This document shows, in pieces, positions 8,274 through 17,881 of a DNA stretch of 64,000 nucleotides. Under the pieces are notes generated by a model, which made no database searches, had not been told where the DNA came from, and worked only from the letters and a program-made list of their open reading frames with translations. Within the stretch, counting starts at the first letter, position 1; the number at the start of each line of letters is the position of its first letter. The translations under genes and the position numbers were made by a program. Where the stretch lies: the NCBI RefSeq assembly GCF_000802235.1, contig NZ_JTDL01000138.1:1-64000 (forward strand), read 5' to 3'. The stretch is from Sinomonas humi (GTDB lineage Bacteria > Actinomycetota > Actinomycetes > Actinomycetales > Micrococcaceae).

Positions 8274-9257
8274 ATGACGAGCGCAAACCCCCAGGACTGG
8301 CCCGCCACCGTCGTCGAGGGACGCGTCCCCCGTGCCCTGTGGAGCGAGGTCGAGGCGCTCCTTGCCGCCGCAGAGGATTCCGACGGCACGCCGTCGCTTT
8401 CCGAGCAGACGATCGTGCTCCAGCGCTCGCCCGAGACGAGATCGGAGGAGATCCTGACTGTCGCGGTGCACGCGCTCGACGACACGTCGGAGTCAGAGGC
8501 GCCACAGGACCTTGCCGGGGTAGCTGCGATTGCGTTCCAACCCGACGGCACGGGAGTCGTCGAGCTCGCCGTCCATCCGAACTACCGCAACCAGGGTGTG
8601 GGTGTACGGCTCGTCGAAGCGATCCGGGAACTGCGGGGACCCGCTGGCCAGGAAGGCCTCACTGCCTGGTCCCATGGGAACCACGAGGCGGCTGCTGAGC
8701 TCGCGGCGCTCTACGGGTACGTTCCCCTGCGCGAGTTGTGGCGAATGGTCATGGTGCGCCACGCCGAGGGGCCGACGCCTAGCCTTCCCGAGGGCGTTGC
8801 CCTGAGGAACTTTGTGCCCGGGCAGGACGAGGAAGCGTGGCTCGAGGCCAACAGGGCTGCCTTCGCCCACCACCCCGAGCAGGGCGCGCTTCGCCGAAGC
8901 GATCTCGAGGCCCGCATGGCCGAGCCGTGGTTCGACCCTGCCGGCTTCTTCCTCGCGGTCGACGGCGATGACCGGATCCTCGGGTTCCACTGGACCAAGG
9001 TGCATCCCGCCCACGGCGAGCACAAGCCGATCGGAGAGGTCTACGTCGTCGGCGTCGACCCGTCAGCGCAAGGGCGGGGCCTGGGCCTCGCCCTGACCCG
9101 GACGGGGATCGACTACCTCCACTCCCAAGGGCTCAAGACGATCATGCTCTACGTCGACGCTGACAACGCGGCTGCCGTGGCCCTCTACCGCAAGCTGGGC
9201 TTCACGCTCTGGGACAAGGACGTGCTCTACGGGCCTCCCCAGCCTGCCCGCGCCTGA
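8274..9257 (+). CDS. mshD: Mycothiol synthase (MshD)
   Basis: This enzyme acetylates Cys-GlcN-inositol with acetyl-CoA, the last step of mycothiol synthesis, in the cytosol. The protein has 327 residues and two tandem GNAT domains, the family hallmark. The N-terminal one shows LAVHPNYRNQGVGVRLVEAI and the C-terminal one VGVDPSAQGRGLGLALTRTG, followed by LYVDADNAAAVALYRKLGF. The ATG is preceded by TAGCCT (8262-8267) at a 6-nt distance with no ribosome site, suggesting a leaderless mRNA. It lies between glnR and ppk. Mycothiol synthesis is confined to Actinobacteria, which supports the taxonomic reading. Confidence 0.93.
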   Translation: MTSANPQDWPATVVEGRVPRALWSEVEALLAAAEDSDGTPSLSEQTIVLQRSPETRSEEILTVAVHALDDTSESEAPQDLAGVAAIAFQPDGTGVVELAVHPNYRNQGVGVRLVEAIRELRGPAGQEGLTAWSHGNHEAAAELAALYGYVPLRELWRMVMVRHAEGPTPSLPEGVALRNFVPGQDEEAWLEANRAAFAHHPEQGALRRSDLEARMAEPWFDPAGFFLAVDGDDRILGFHWTKVHPAHGEHKPIGEVYVVGVDPSAQGRGLGLALTRTGIDYLHSQGLKTIMLYVDADNAAAVALYRKLGFTLWDKDVLYGPPQPARA

Positions 9258-9342
9258 GCCGACGGCCGGTCGCGGCGGGTCGATCAGGCCACAGCCCTTG
9301 TAGGCTGGTTTCCGAACGGACAAGAGCTCCTGCGGAGGAACA

Positions 9343-11640
9343 GTGACTGAAGCCCAGAACGAGAGCACTGCAGCACTGGCGCCGCAGAATCCTGACCTCG
9401 CCGCCGTCGGGACGACCCGTACTGCCGTACGGCCCAGCGGCGCTGCGCCCGTCTTCGGTTCGTCAGAGGTCCCAGCCTCTCGGGCGACAGAGGACCGGAT
9501 CGACATCCCCCAGTTCCAGCCAAGCCCCTCCCCCGCTGGGGAGATCGGCCCAGACCGCTTCCTGGACAGGGAACTGAGCTGGCTCGCGTTCAACGCGCGC
9601 GTCCTCGAGCTCGCAGAGGACCCCGAGCTGTTCCTGCTCGAGCGCGTGAACTTCCTCTCGATCTTCGCCTCGAATCTCGACGAGTTCTTCATGGTCCGCG
9701 TCGCCGGTCTCAAGCGACGCATCGCGACCGGCCTCGCCGTCCCCTCTGCCTCGGGGCTTAGCCCGCACGAGGTCCTCGATCAGATCTCGGTCGCAGCGCA
9801 CGAACTGCAGGAGCGCCACTGCCGCGTCTTCAACGACCAGATTCGCCCCGCCCTCTCCGAAGCCGGCATCCAGCTCGTCTCGTGGGACGATCTGGGCGAG
9901 GCCGAGCACGAGCGCCTGAGCACCCTGTTCTCCGAGCAGGTCTTCCCGATCCTGACGCCCCTCGCTGTCGACCCGGCCCACCCGTTCCCCTACATTTCGG
10001 GCCTCTCGCTCAATCTCGCCGTCGTCGTCCGCAATCCTGTGAGCGACAAGGACCTCTTCGCGCGCCTCAAGGTGCCGGACCAGCTTCCGCGGCTCATCTC
10101 CATAGACGGCCCGCGGGCCGGGAGCGTCGCCGGGCGGCTCGCACGTTTCATCCCCCTCGAAGACCTCATTGCGGTTCATCTCGACCAGCTCTTCCCGGGG
10201 ATGGAGGTTGTGGAGCACCACACGTTCCGCGTGACCCGCAACGAGGACCTCGAGGTCGAAGAGGACGACGCCGAGAACCTCCTCCAGGCGCTCGAGAAGG
10301 AGCTCCTGCGGCGGCGGTTCGGTCCGCCAGTTCGCCTCGAGGTCACAACGGACATCAATCCGAACATCCGGGCCCTTCTGGTCCGGGAGCTCGGCGTGGA
10401 CGAGGCCGAGGTGTACTCCCTCCCGGGGCCGCTCGATCTCCGTGGCCTCTCGGTGATCAGCGCGATCGACAGGCCCGAGCTCCACTACCCGAAGCAGCTC
10501 GCCCACACCTCGCGCTTCCTCAACGAGTCCGAGACGTCGAAGGCCGCGAACGTCTTCGCGGCCATGCGCCGCCGGGATATCCTCCTGCACCACCCGTACG
10601 ACTCCTTCTCGACCTCGGTCCAGGCGTTCTTGGAGCAGGCCGCGGCGGATCCGAAGGTTCAGGCCATCAAGCAGACCCTGTACCGCACCTCGGGCGACTC
10701 GCCGATCGTGGACGCGCTCATCGACGCGGCCGAGGCCGGCAAACAGGTGCTGGCCCTCGTCGAGATCAAGGCCCGGTTCGACGAGCAGGCGAACATCTCG
10801 TGGGCGCGGAAGCTCGAGCAGGCCGGAGTGCACGTGGTCTACGGCATCGTGGGGCTCAAGACCCACTGCAAGCTTTCGCTCGTGGTCCGGCAGGAGAACG
10901 ACGGCCTCCGCCGCTACTGCCACATCGGCACCGGCAACTACCACCCGAGAACGGCCCGGTATTACGAGGACCTCGGGCTCCTCACGTGCGACGAGCAGGT
11001 CGGCGAGGACCTTTCCAAACTCTTCAATCAGCTTTCCGGCTACGCTCCCAAGTCCACGTTCAAGCGCCTCCTCGTCGCACCGCGCTCGGTGCGCTCGGGG
11101 CTGATCGACCGCATCGAGACGGAGATCAGGAACGCTCGGGCGGGCCTCCGGGCGCGCGTCGTCATCAAGGTCAACTCGATGGTCGACGAGGCCATCATCG
11201 ACTCGCTCTACCGCGCCTCCCAGGCGGGAGTGAAGGTCGACATCATCGTTCGCGGCATCTGCTCGCTGCGGCCCGGCGTGCCGGGGCTGAGCGAGAACAT
11301 CACGGTCCGCTCCATCCTCGGCCGGTTCCTCGAGCACTCGCGCGTGTTCGCGTTCGCGAATGGGGGGAGCCCCGTCGTCTACATCGGCTCGGCGGACATG
11401 ATGCACCGCAACCTCGACCGGCGGGTGGAGGCCCTCGTCCAGCTCCGGAACCGCGAGGACATCAACGAGCTGATTGCCCTCTTGGACCGCTACCTCGACG
11501 ACAGCACATCAAGCTGGCACCTCGACCGGACCGGCACCTGGACCCGGCACCACATCGATGCGGAGGGCCCTCCCCTTCAGGACATCCAGTCGTGGCTGCT
11601 CGCGTCCCGCGCCCGCCAGCGGTCCTCGTCCCTGCGGTGA
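9343..11640 (+). CDS. ppk: Polyphosphate kinase 1
   Basis: This enzyme makes inorganic polyphosphate from the ATP gamma-phosphate, reversibly, through a phosphohistidine. The 765-residue protein carries an N-terminal extension of about 60 residues before the conserved [17 protein letters not shown]. The phosphorylated histidine is in [19 protein letters not shown] (His near residue 527). The two PLD-like C-terminal domains include [14 protein letters not shown] and [12 protein letters not shown]. The start is GTG at 9343 behind GGAGGAACA. The next gene begins 2 bp after its TGA, so the Nudix gene is almost certainly co-transcribed. Confidence 0.95.
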   Translation: MTEAQNESTAALAPQNPDLAAVGTTRTAVRPSGAAPVFGSSEVPASRATEDRIDIPQFQPSPSPAGEIGPDRFLDRELSWLAFNARVLELAEDPELFLLERVNFLSIFASNLDEFFMVRVAGLKRRIATGLAVPSASGLSPHEVLDQISVAAHELQERHCRVFNDQIRPALSEAGIQLVSWDDLGEAEHERLSTLFSEQVFPILTPLAVDPAHPFPYISGLSLNLAVVVRNPVSDKDLFARLKVPDQLPRLISIDGPRAGSVAGRLARFIPLEDLIAVHLDQLFPGMEVVEHHTFRVTRNEDLEVEEDDAENLLQALEKELLRRRFGPPVRLEVTTDINPNIRALLVRELGVDEAEVYSLPGPLDLRGLSVISAIDRPELHYPKQLAHTSRFLNESETSKAANVFAAMRRRDILLHHPYDSFSTSVQAFLEQAAADPKVQAIKQTLYRTSGDSPIVDALIDAAEAGKQVLALVEIKARFDEQANISWARKLEQAGVHVVYGIVGLKTHCKLSLVVRQENDGLRRYCHIGTGNYHPRTARYYEDLGLLTCDEQVGEDLSKLFNQLSGYAPKSTFKRLLVAPRSVRSGLIDRIETEIRNARAGLRARVVIKVNSMVDEAIIDSLYRASQAGVKVDIIVRGICSLRPGVPGLSENITVRSILGRFLEHSRVFAFANGGSPVVYIGSADMMHRNLDRRVEALVQLRNREDINELIALLDRYLDDSTSSWHLDRTGTWTRHHIDAEGPPLQDIQSWLLASRARQRSSSLR

Positions 11641-11642
11641 CG

Positions 11643-12620
11643 ATGGCGGATCAACCGCGCATTGCCGACGAAGGCCAGGTCCTGGGCGAGCCCGTCTCGG
11701 TCTACGCGGCCGGAGCCCTCCCGTGGCGTATCCGCTCGGGCGAGCTGGAGGTGCTCCTGATCCACCGCCCGCGCTATGACGACTGGTCTTGGCCTAAGGG
11801 CAAGCAGGACCGCGGCGAGACGATGCCCGAGTGCGCGATCCGGGAGGTGCGCGAGGAGATCGGCCTCGAGGAACCGCTCGGCGTCCCACTCCCGGCCACG
11901 AGCTACCACGTCACGGCCGGGTTGAAGATCGTCCACTACTGGGCGCTCAAAGTGCCGCCGAGCGCCGTCATCCGCCCTGACGGCACCGAGGTCGATTCGG
12001 TGCACTGGTGCGGCGTCGAGGAGGCGGCGACGCTCCTGACGAACCCCACAGACGTCCTGCCCCTGCGCTGGCTCGCGGAATGCCACCGGCGCGGCGAGCT
12101 CGACACGTTGCCGCTCATCCTTCTTCGGCACGCCAAGGCGAAGCCGCGGGGCTCGTGGACCAAGGCCGAGGGCGATCGGACCTTGGCTGCATCAGGCGTC
12201 CGGCAGGCCGCGGCCCTTGCAAGGCTCCTCGCTGCCTGGCGGCCCAAGCGGGTCGTCACGAGCCCGTGGCGTCGCTGCGTCGACACCGTCCAGCCGTACA
12301 TCGCAGCCTCGAAGGGCACCGTCAAGGTCCGCCTCAACGAGAAGCTCACCGAGGCGGCGTACAAGCGGAAGCCGGAGAAGGCCGCGGCGATCGTGGGAAA
12401 GCTCTTCGACAAGCGGTCGAGCGCCCTCATCTGCACCCACCGGCCCGTGCTGCCTGCCCTGCTCGGGGCCTTCGCCGAGCGGTGCGAGCCGGGCATCGAG
12501 AGCGAGCTCCCCGCGGAGGACCCCTACCTCGCGCCCGGCGAGATGCTCGTGTTCCACGTGACCGTCGAGGGCACGCCGCAGGTCGTGGCGGTCGAGCAGG
12601 TCAAGCCGTTCGAAGACTGA
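11643..12620 (+). CDS. mutT1: Nudix hydrolase fused to histidine phosphatase (MutT1-like)
   Basis: This 325-residue two-domain protein matches mycobacterial MutT1, which clears 8-oxo-(d)GTP and cleaves diadenosine polyphosphates. The Nudix box lies near residues 53-75 (GKQDRGETMPECA then REVREEIGL). A histidine-phosphatase domain starts near residue 160 with the RHG-type motif LILLRHAKAK, and has a second catalytic His in ALICTHRPVLPAL. The ATG lies 2 bp behind the ppk stop, giving MADQPRIADEG. The frame is open far upstream through ppk, but that part is antisense-like translation and not protein. Coupling to ppk suggests linked phosphate and nucleotide-pool housekeeping (inference). Confidence 0.9.
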   Translation: MADQPRIADEGQVLGEPVSVYAAGALPWRIRSGELEVLLIHRPRYDDWSWPKGKQDRGETMPECAIREVREEIGLEEPLGVPLPATSYHVTAGLKIVHYWALKVPPSAVIRPDGTEVDSVHWCGVEEAATLLTNPTDVLPLRWLAECHRRGELDTLPLILLRHAKAKPRGSWTKAEGDRTLAASGVRQAAALARLLAAWRPKRVVTSPWRRCVDTVQPYIAASKGTVKVRLNEKLTEAAYKRKPEKAAAIVGKLFDKRSSALICTHRPVLPALLGAFAERCEPGIESELPAEDPYLAPGEMLVFHVTVEGTPQVVAVEQVKPFED

Positions 12621-12650
12621 TCTTCGGTATCGCGACGTTACCCTAGATGC

Positions 12651-13484
12651 ATGCCCACCCCGACGCGCATTGCCACGCCCTACGAGGACCTCTTGCGCGA
12701 CGTCCTCGATCACGGAACCCACAAGTCAGACCGCACCGGAACCGGGACCCGCAGCGTCTTCGGGCGCCAGATCCGCTTCGACCTCGCCGAAGGCTTCCCG
12801 CTCGTGACCACCAAGCGAGTCCATTTCAAGTCGATCGCCGTTGAGCTCCTCTGGTTCCTGCGCGGCGACTCGAACGTGCGTTGGCTGCAGGAGCAAGGCG
12901 TCACCATCTGGGACGAGTGGGCGGACGACGACGGCGAACTCGGCCCGGTCTATGGCGTCCAGTGGCGCTCGTGGCCCACCCCGGACGGCCAGCACATCGA
13001 CCAGATCGCCTCCGTCATGGAGTCGCTGCGCAGCAACCCGGATTCGAGGCGGCACATCGTCTCGGCGTGGAACGTCGCCGAGATCTCGAAGATGGCCCTT
13101 CCGCCGTGCCACGCGTTCTTCCAGTTCTACGTAGAGCCCGGCAGCGGTGGGGAGCCGGGCAAGCTCTCGTGCCAGCTCTACCAGCGCAGCGCGGACATGT
13201 TCCTCGGCGTCCCGTTCAACATCGCCTCGTACGCCCTGCTCACCCACATGGTGGCGCATCAGCTCGGCCTCGGCGTGGGCGACTTCGTCTGGACGGGCGG
13301 CGACTGCCACATTTACGACACGCATCTCGAGCAGGTCCAGGAGCAGCTCTCCCGCGAGCCGTATCCGTACCCGAAACTGAGCCTTGTGCGGAAGCCCGAG
13401 AGCATCTTCGACTACCGATTCGAGGACTTCGAGGTCGCCGACTACCGCCACCATCCCGCGATCAAGGCCCCCGTCGCTGTATGA
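12651..13484 (+). CDS. thyA: Thymidylate synthase
   Basis: ThyA converts dUMP to dTMP, using methylenetetrahydrofolate as carbon donor and reductant. It has 277 residues (E. coli 264). Visible hallmarks are [16 protein letters not shown] near the N-terminus, the catalytic cysteine in [11 protein letters not shown] (Cys near 153), [18 protein letters not shown] and [14 protein letters not shown]. The ATG is preceded by TACCCT (12639-12644) at 6 nt and no ribosome site, the leaderless pattern seen repeatedly here. Its TGA overlaps the ATG of folA as ATGA, so both enzymes of the thymidylate cycle are translationally coupled. Confidence 0.97.
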   Translation: MPTPTRIATPYEDLLRDVLDHGTHKSDRTGTGTRSVFGRQIRFDLAEGFPLVTTKRVHFKSIAVELLWFLRGDSNVRWLQEQGVTIWDEWADDDGELGPVYGVQWRSWPTPDGQHIDQIASVMESLRSNPDSRRHIVSAWNVAEISKMALPPCHAFFQFYVEPGSGGEPGKLSCQLYQRSADMFLGVPFNIASYALLTHMVAHQLGLGVGDFVWTGGDCHIYDTHLEQVQEQLSREPYPYPKLSLVRKPESIFDYRFEDFEVADYRHHPAIKAPVAV

Positions 13485-14053
13485 CTCAGTCCGGAAGCAC
13501 CCAGCCGCAAGGAGTCTCTCCCCCTGACGCAAACGCCACGCCGGGCGTGGGCCTCGTCTGGGCGCAGAGCCGGGATGGGGTGATCGGTCGCAACGGGACC
13601 ATGCCCTGGCACGTCCCCGAGGACCTCGCGCACTTCTCCTCCCTCACAAAGGGTCACCCCGTGGTCATGGGACGGCGCACATGGGAGTCGATCCCGCCGA
13701 AGTTCCGGCCCTTCGCGGGGCGCACGAATATCGTCGTGACCCGCCAGAAGGGCTGGGAGGCGGAGGGCGCCGTCGTCGTCCACTCGCTGGGGGACGGCCT
13801 CGCCCAAGCCGCGGCCGCGCCCGGCGGCGCACGCACTTGGCTTATCGGCGGCGGGGAGCTGTTCGAACAGGCCCTCGCCCTCGATGGCGTGGACACCGCC
13901 GTCGTCACCTTCCTCGATCTCGACGTGGACGGCGACACGAAAGCACCCGCCCTCGGCCCGGAATGGCGCCCTGTGGGAGCCGATCCAGGCGAGGACGGGT
14001 GGCGTGATTCGCGGAGCGGGATCCGCTACCGGATCATCGTGTTCCGCCGCTAG
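13481..14053 (+). CDS. folA: Dihydrofolate reductase
   Basis: This enzyme reduces dihydrofolate, the by-product of ThyA, to tetrahydrofolate with NADPH. The 190-residue protein shows [20 protein letters not shown], the substrate-binding acidic residue in HVPEDLAHF, the NADPH motif [15 protein letters not shown] and the C-terminal [17 protein letters not shown]. The N-terminus is about 20 residues longer than in E. coli and polar. It overlaps thyA by 4 bp. At the 3' end its TAG shares the palindrome CTAG with the stop of the convergent permease gene. Confidence 0.95.
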   Translation: MTQSGSTQPQGVSPPDANATPGVGLVWAQSRDGVIGRNGTMPWHVPEDLAHFSSLTKGHPVVMGRRTWESIPPKFRPFAGRTNIVVTRQKGWEAEGAVVVHSLGDGLAQAAAAPGGARTWLIGGGELFEQALALDGVDTAVVTFLDLDVDGDTKAPALGPEWRPVGADPGEDGWRDSRSGIRYRIIVFRR

Positions 14054-15735
14054 CCGACGGCGGGCCCAGCGGCGCGACGGCCGCCCGGCTCGCCTTCCAG
14101 CGCGTCGATTTCCTCGAACTCGAACTCGTCCTCGCCCACGGCAGCCTCGATGTCCTCGGTCTTCATCGCGAGGCCCACGGCGTAGTAGAAGATCACGAGG
14201 GCGTAGCCGATGACGAAGGCGATGTCGACCCACTCGGGGAGGATGTTCAGCGCGCCGGTCCCGTAGCGACCGAGGAGCCCGAGCACGAGCAGGCCGATGA
14301 GCCACGGCCAGATCCACGAAGCCGCGCGCCAGTCGAGGTCGCGGCGCTCGCGGAGGGACTTCGAGCGCCGCAAGGCGATCTCGAAGATGATCCGGCCGAT
14401 GAGGATCGCGGTCAGGAGCTTCCAGATGGCCTCGAAGCCAGACCAGTAGATGATGAGGTTGGCCGCAACGAAGCCGAACGGGGTGAGGACCTTCGGCCAC
14501 GGCACGCGGTACGGGTGCCTCCGGCTCTCATGCTGGCGGATGAGGGCTTCGAGCGAGACCGGGGCGAAGGCGTACATGATTGCCGTCGCATCGGTGACGA
14601 GGCCCACGAGGGACTGCCAGCTCGGGAACGGGAGCAGTGCGATGAGGCCGATGATGAACGCGATGACGAGCGACGCCCAGGGCACGCCGCGGCGGCTGAC
14701 CCGCGTGAGGGCTGAGGGCAACGCGTCGTCCTCGCCGAGGGCGTAGGAGATGCGGGCCGACGTGCCCACGTAGACAAGGCCGGTACCGGCAGGCGAGACG
14801 ACGGCGTCGATCAGGAGGATTGTCGCCAGCCATCCTGCTCCCGCGGCTATCGCAAGGTCGTAGTACGGCCCGTAGGCTCCAGCACCGAGCGGGTTGGCCC
14901 AGCCCTTGGCGATGTTCGCCGGATCCAGCGCCCCGATGAACGCGACCTCGAGCAGGATGTAGATCGCCGCTCCGATGAACATCGCGATGATGATGGCCCG
15001 CGCGACGTCCTTCTTCGGGTTGCGAGCCTCACCGGCCATCTGGGCGGCCTGCTCGAAGCCTTGGAGGGCGAAGACGACGCCGAGCGGCAGCGCCGCGAAG
15101 ATGCCGTGGACGCCGTTGGGGGCAAAGCCGCCCCCGCCCTGCGTGAAGTTCCCGGGATGGAACCGCAGGAAGATGATCACGATGATCGTCAGGATCGGCA
15201 CGGCCGTCTTCCAGATCACCACAACGACGTTGCTGTCCGAGAGCCACTTCGCGCCCATGAGGTTGATGACCAGGAAGAGGGCCAGCGCGAGCGCCGCGAT
15301 GAGCAGGCCGATCGGCGTGAGCGTCGAATCCGGGTTCACCATCTTGAGGCCCGATGCCCACGGAGCGCTCTCGAGATAGGTAATGCTGCCTTCCACCTCG
15401 ATCGGCGCGATCGTGACCGCCTGCAGGTAGCCTGCCCAACCCGCAGTGAACCCGGCAAGAGCGCCGAACGCGTAGTGCGGATAGCGGGCGGTGCCGCCCG
15501 CGACGGGATACGCCGCACCGAGATCGGCGTGGATGAGCGCCAGAACCACGAGGAGCACGGCCGCGAGGAGCCACGAGATGAGAGATGCGGGGCCCGCCGA
15601 CTTGGCGGCCCCGAGCGCACCCAGCAGCCAGCCCGAACCGATGATGGATCCGAGGGAGACGAACATGAGCCCCCAGAATCCGACCACCCGTTTGAGGGCG
15701 TGGCCACGGTGGCTCTGGACGACTTCTTGGGTCAT
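14050..15735 (-). CDS. APC-superfamily amino-acid permease
   Basis: This is a 561-residue membrane transporter with about 12-14 predicted helices. The N-terminal signature segment reads LKRVVGFWGLMFVSLGSIIG then SGWLLGA, typical of APC permeases near helix 1. Later landmarks are ALQGFEQAAQMAGEARNPKK near the middle and a charged C-terminal tail (EAAVGEDEFEFEEIDALEG). The start at ATG 15735 is supported by AAGGAG about 10 nt upstream; the frame is open further upstream but lacks a site. The predicted substrate is an amino acid or polyamine; which one cannot be told. Confidence 0.88.
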   Translation of the reverse strand: MTQEVVQSHRGHALKRVVGFWGLMFVSLGSIIGSGWLLGALGAAKSAGPASLISWLLAAVLLVVLALIHADLGAAYPVAGGTARYPHYAFGALAGFTAGWAGYLQAVTIAPIEVEGSITYLESAPWASGLKMVNPDSTLTPIGLLIAALALALFLVINLMGAKWLSDSNVVVVIWKTAVPILTIIVIIFLRFHPGNFTQGGGGFAPNGVHGIFAALPLGVVFALQGFEQAAQMAGEARNPKKDVARAIIIAMFIGAAIYILLEVAFIGALDPANIAKGWANPLGAGAYGPYYDLAIAAGAGWLATILLIDAVVSPAGTGLVYVGTSARISYALGEDDALPSALTRVSRRGVPWASLVIAFIIGLIALLPFPSWQSLVGLVTDATAIMYAFAPVSLEALIRQHESRRHPYRVPWPKVLTPFGFVAANLIIYWSGFEAIWKLLTAILIGRIIFEIALRRSKSLRERRDLDWRAASWIWPWLIGLLVLGLLGRYGTGALNILPEWVDIAFVIGYALVIFYYAVGLAMKTEDIEAAVGEDEFEFEEIDALEGEPGGRRAAGPAVG

Positions 15736-15979
15736 GTAGTCCACTCCTTGTCGCTTGCACTGCACTTGGATGCCGGGGCTGAGGACAGCCCCGCGCCTCG
15801 GGTGCGGGGCGGAGCGACCTCCGTCCACGTGCTCCAGATCACGACCTGCCCCCAGCGACCCTTTGAACGATAACGGTGCAACCCGAATGTGGAAAGGGTT
15901 TCCGTCTGCCGTGTCTTGGCTCGTCAGCGCTGATCCAGGGGCGCGGTCCGGGTGGCCGGCGGCGTGTAGGGTGGCGAGC
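15736..15979. promoter_or_regulatory. Gene-free divergent region, with hairpin in permease leader
   Basis: These 244 bp separate the permease start from a plus-strand hypothetical gene. On the minus strand a GC-rich hairpin, GCCCCGC/GCGGGGC (about 15780-15805), sits some 45-70 nt before the permease ribosome site, where a leader structure could act. For the plus-strand gene, TAGGGT at 15967-15972 lies 7 nt before GTG. I compared the leader with known riboswitch signatures from memory and matched none. Confidence 0.4.
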
Positions 15980-16639
15980 GTGCATGCCGAGGCAGAAAAG
16001 GACGCAGAAGAGACCGCCACCCAGGGCACAGCCGAGGAGATCGGGCTCGGATTCGCCGAGCTGCTCGCGCTCCTCGCTTTGCAGGGCGGACCGAGCGCTC
16101 AGGCTACCGCGGAGCTTCTCGGCGTCATCGACTACGCCGACATCCCGGAGGTACTCTCCTCGGGCGCCTCTGCCCTCGTCGCGCGCCGGTTCGCCGAGGT
16201 CGGAAGCACGGGCGAGCTCCTGGTCGAGGGGCCTGTAGCGGGCATCGCCGCCGCGCTCGGCGACGCAGAACGCAGGATGGACCTCACCCTCGAGTCCCGC
16301 GAGTGGTCGGACCGGATCGTCCTGCTTGAGGCGCCCGGAATCGCCATCCTCCTGAGGCCCCGTGCCTACGGCACGTGGTGGGCGCTGCCCCAGCGAGCCG
16401 ACCTCCCGCCGGCTGAGGCGACGTTCCAGCTCATAGCCGGCCACCTCGGCGAGCACCCGGACGGGCGGGTCCTGGTGGAGCGGCACGGCGTGGGCCAAGG
16501 CTATGCGCTCTCGGTTCGGGCGGCGCACGACGGCGGCTGGCTGCTCGGTGTGAAGATGCCCGATTCGGCGGATATCGCCGAGGACCCCGGCGACGACGCC
16601 ATCCTCCTGACAGCCCTGCGCGCGGTCCGCAACGACTGA
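15980..16639 (+). CDS. Hypothetical protein (219 aa)
   Basis: This is a predicted soluble, acidic protein with no motif I recognise. The N-terminus is polar and Glu/Ala-rich ([19 protein letters not shown]), followed by an alpha-helical segment [15 protein letters not shown]. The C-terminal half is mixed alpha/beta ([40 protein letters not shown]). The start was set at GTG 15980 because TAGGGT lies 7 nt upstream and the longer frame has no initiation signal. It lies between the permease and asd, with an 82-bp gap to asd. Codon usage is like its neighbours. Confidence 0.65.
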   Translation: MHAEAEKDAEETATQGTAEEIGLGFAELLALLALQGGPSAQATAELLGVIDYADIPEVLSSGASALVARRFAEVGSTGELLVEGPVAGIAAALGDAERRMDLTLESREWSDRIVLLEAPGIAILLRPRAYGTWWALPQRADLPPAEATFQLIAGHLGEHPDGRVLVERHGVGQGYALSVRAAHDGGWLLGVKMPDSADIAEDPGDDAILLTALRAVRND

Positions 16640-16721
16640 CCGCCCCCGCCCGCTTGACCGCCCTCCTCGGTGTGAAGTAACGCGCAGCGGGAGCACCGCC
16701 GTCGCCCGTAAAATGGAAGGC

Positions 16722-17849
16722 ATGACTTCTTCGGTGGGCTTTGTCGGCTGGCGCGGCATGGTGGGCTCCGTGCTCATGGAGCGGATGCAGGACGAAGGCG
16801 ACTTCGCCTCGATCGACCCCGTGTTCTTCTCCACGTCGAACGCCGGCGGCGCCGCTCCCGCGTTCGCTGAGGGCGCGGGGCCGCTGCTGGATGCGTACGA
16901 CGTCGAGGCCCTCGCCAAGCTGCCGATCATCGTGACCGCGCAGGGCGGGGACTACACGAAGAAGGTGCACCCCCAGCTGCGCGGCGCTGGCTGGGACGGC
17001 CTCTGGATTGACGCGGCGTCGACGCTGCGGATGAACGACGACTCGATCATCGTGCTGGATCCTGTCAACCGGAAGGTCATCGACGAAGGCCTCGCGACCG
17101 GCGTGAAGGACTTCATCGGTGGCAACTGCACGGTCTCGTGCATGCTCATGGGCCTCGGTGGGCTGTTCCGCAACAACCTCGTCGAGTGGGGCACGTCCAT
17201 GACGTACCAGGCCGCCTCGGGCGGCGGTGCGCGGCACATGCGCGAGCTGCTCACCCAGTTCGGAACCCTGCACGGTGCCGTCGCATCCGAACTCGAAGAC
17301 CCCGCGTCAGCGATCCTCGAGATTGACCGCAAGGTTCTCGCGGCCCAGCGCGGCGGTGTCGACGCGACGCAGTTCGGCGTTCCGCTCGCAGGCTCCCTCA
17401 TCCCGTGGATCGATGCCGACCTCGGCAATGGCCAGTCCAAGGAAGAGTGGAAGGCCGGGGTCGAAACCAACAAGATCCTCGGGACGCGCGCCGGCGGTGC
17501 TATCGATCCGGTCATCATGGACGGCCTCTGCGTCCGGATCGGCGCCATGCGCTCGCACTCCCAAGCCCTCACCCTGAAGCTGCGGGAGGACCTCCCGGTC
17601 GCTGAGATCGAGCGGATCATCGATGCCGACAACGAGTGGGCGCACGTGGTGCCGAACGAGAAGCAGGCGTCCATGGACGAGCTGACCCCCGTGGCGGCGT
17701 CCGGAACGCTCGACATCCCTGTGGGCCGTATCCGGAAGCTCGAGATGGGGCCGGAGTACATCTCCGCGTTCACCGTCGGAGATCAGCTCCTGTGGGGAGC
17801 CGCGGAGCCGCTGCGCCGCATGCTCAAGATCGCGACCGGCACGCTCTGA
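16722..17849 (+). CDS. asd: Aspartate-semialdehyde dehydrogenase
   Basis: Asd reduces beta-aspartyl phosphate with NADPH to aspartate semialdehyde, the branch point to lysine/diaminopimelate, threonine and methionine. The 375-residue protein is of the long, E. coli-like type. The NADP site is [18 protein letters not shown] at the N-terminus, and the active cysteine is in [17 protein letters not shown] (near residue 136). The substrate-binding [13 protein letters not shown] and C-terminal [16 protein letters not shown] are present. ATG at 16713 is possible, but TAAAAT (16709-16714) lies exactly 7 nt before ATG 16722, favouring a leaderless start there. Confidence 0.94.
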   Translation: MTSSVGFVGWRGMVGSVLMERMQDEGDFASIDPVFFSTSNAGGAAPAFAEGAGPLLDAYDVEALAKLPIIVTAQGGDYTKKVHPQLRGAGWDGLWIDAASTLRMNDDSIIVLDPVNRKVIDEGLATGVKDFIGGNCTVSCMLMGLGGLFRNNLVEWGTSMTYQAASGGGARHMRELLTQFGTLHGAVASELEDPASAILEIDRKVLAAQRGGVDATQFGVPLAGSLIPWIDADLGNGQSKEEWKAGVETNKILGTRAGGAIDPVIMDGLCVRIGAMRSHSQALTLKLREDLPVAEIERIIDADNEWAHVVPNEKQASMDELTPVAASGTLDIPVGRIRKLEMGPEYISAFTVGDQLLWGAAEPLRRMLKIATGTL

Positions 17850-17881
17850 CACGAGCTGCTTCAACCGGCGCAGCACCTTCT

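Noticed and set aside
9463-11406. A 647-codon open frame on the minus strand opposite ppk.
   Set aside because: It is an antisense shadow caused by strong GC bias at third codon positions. The plus strand carries the full PPK1 motifs, and the shadow has no domain or ribosome site.
15736-15979. A riboswitch in the permease leader.
   Set aside because: Only one GC hairpin was seen. None of the conserved cores of glycine, SAM, ykkC or other riboswitches recalled could be matched.
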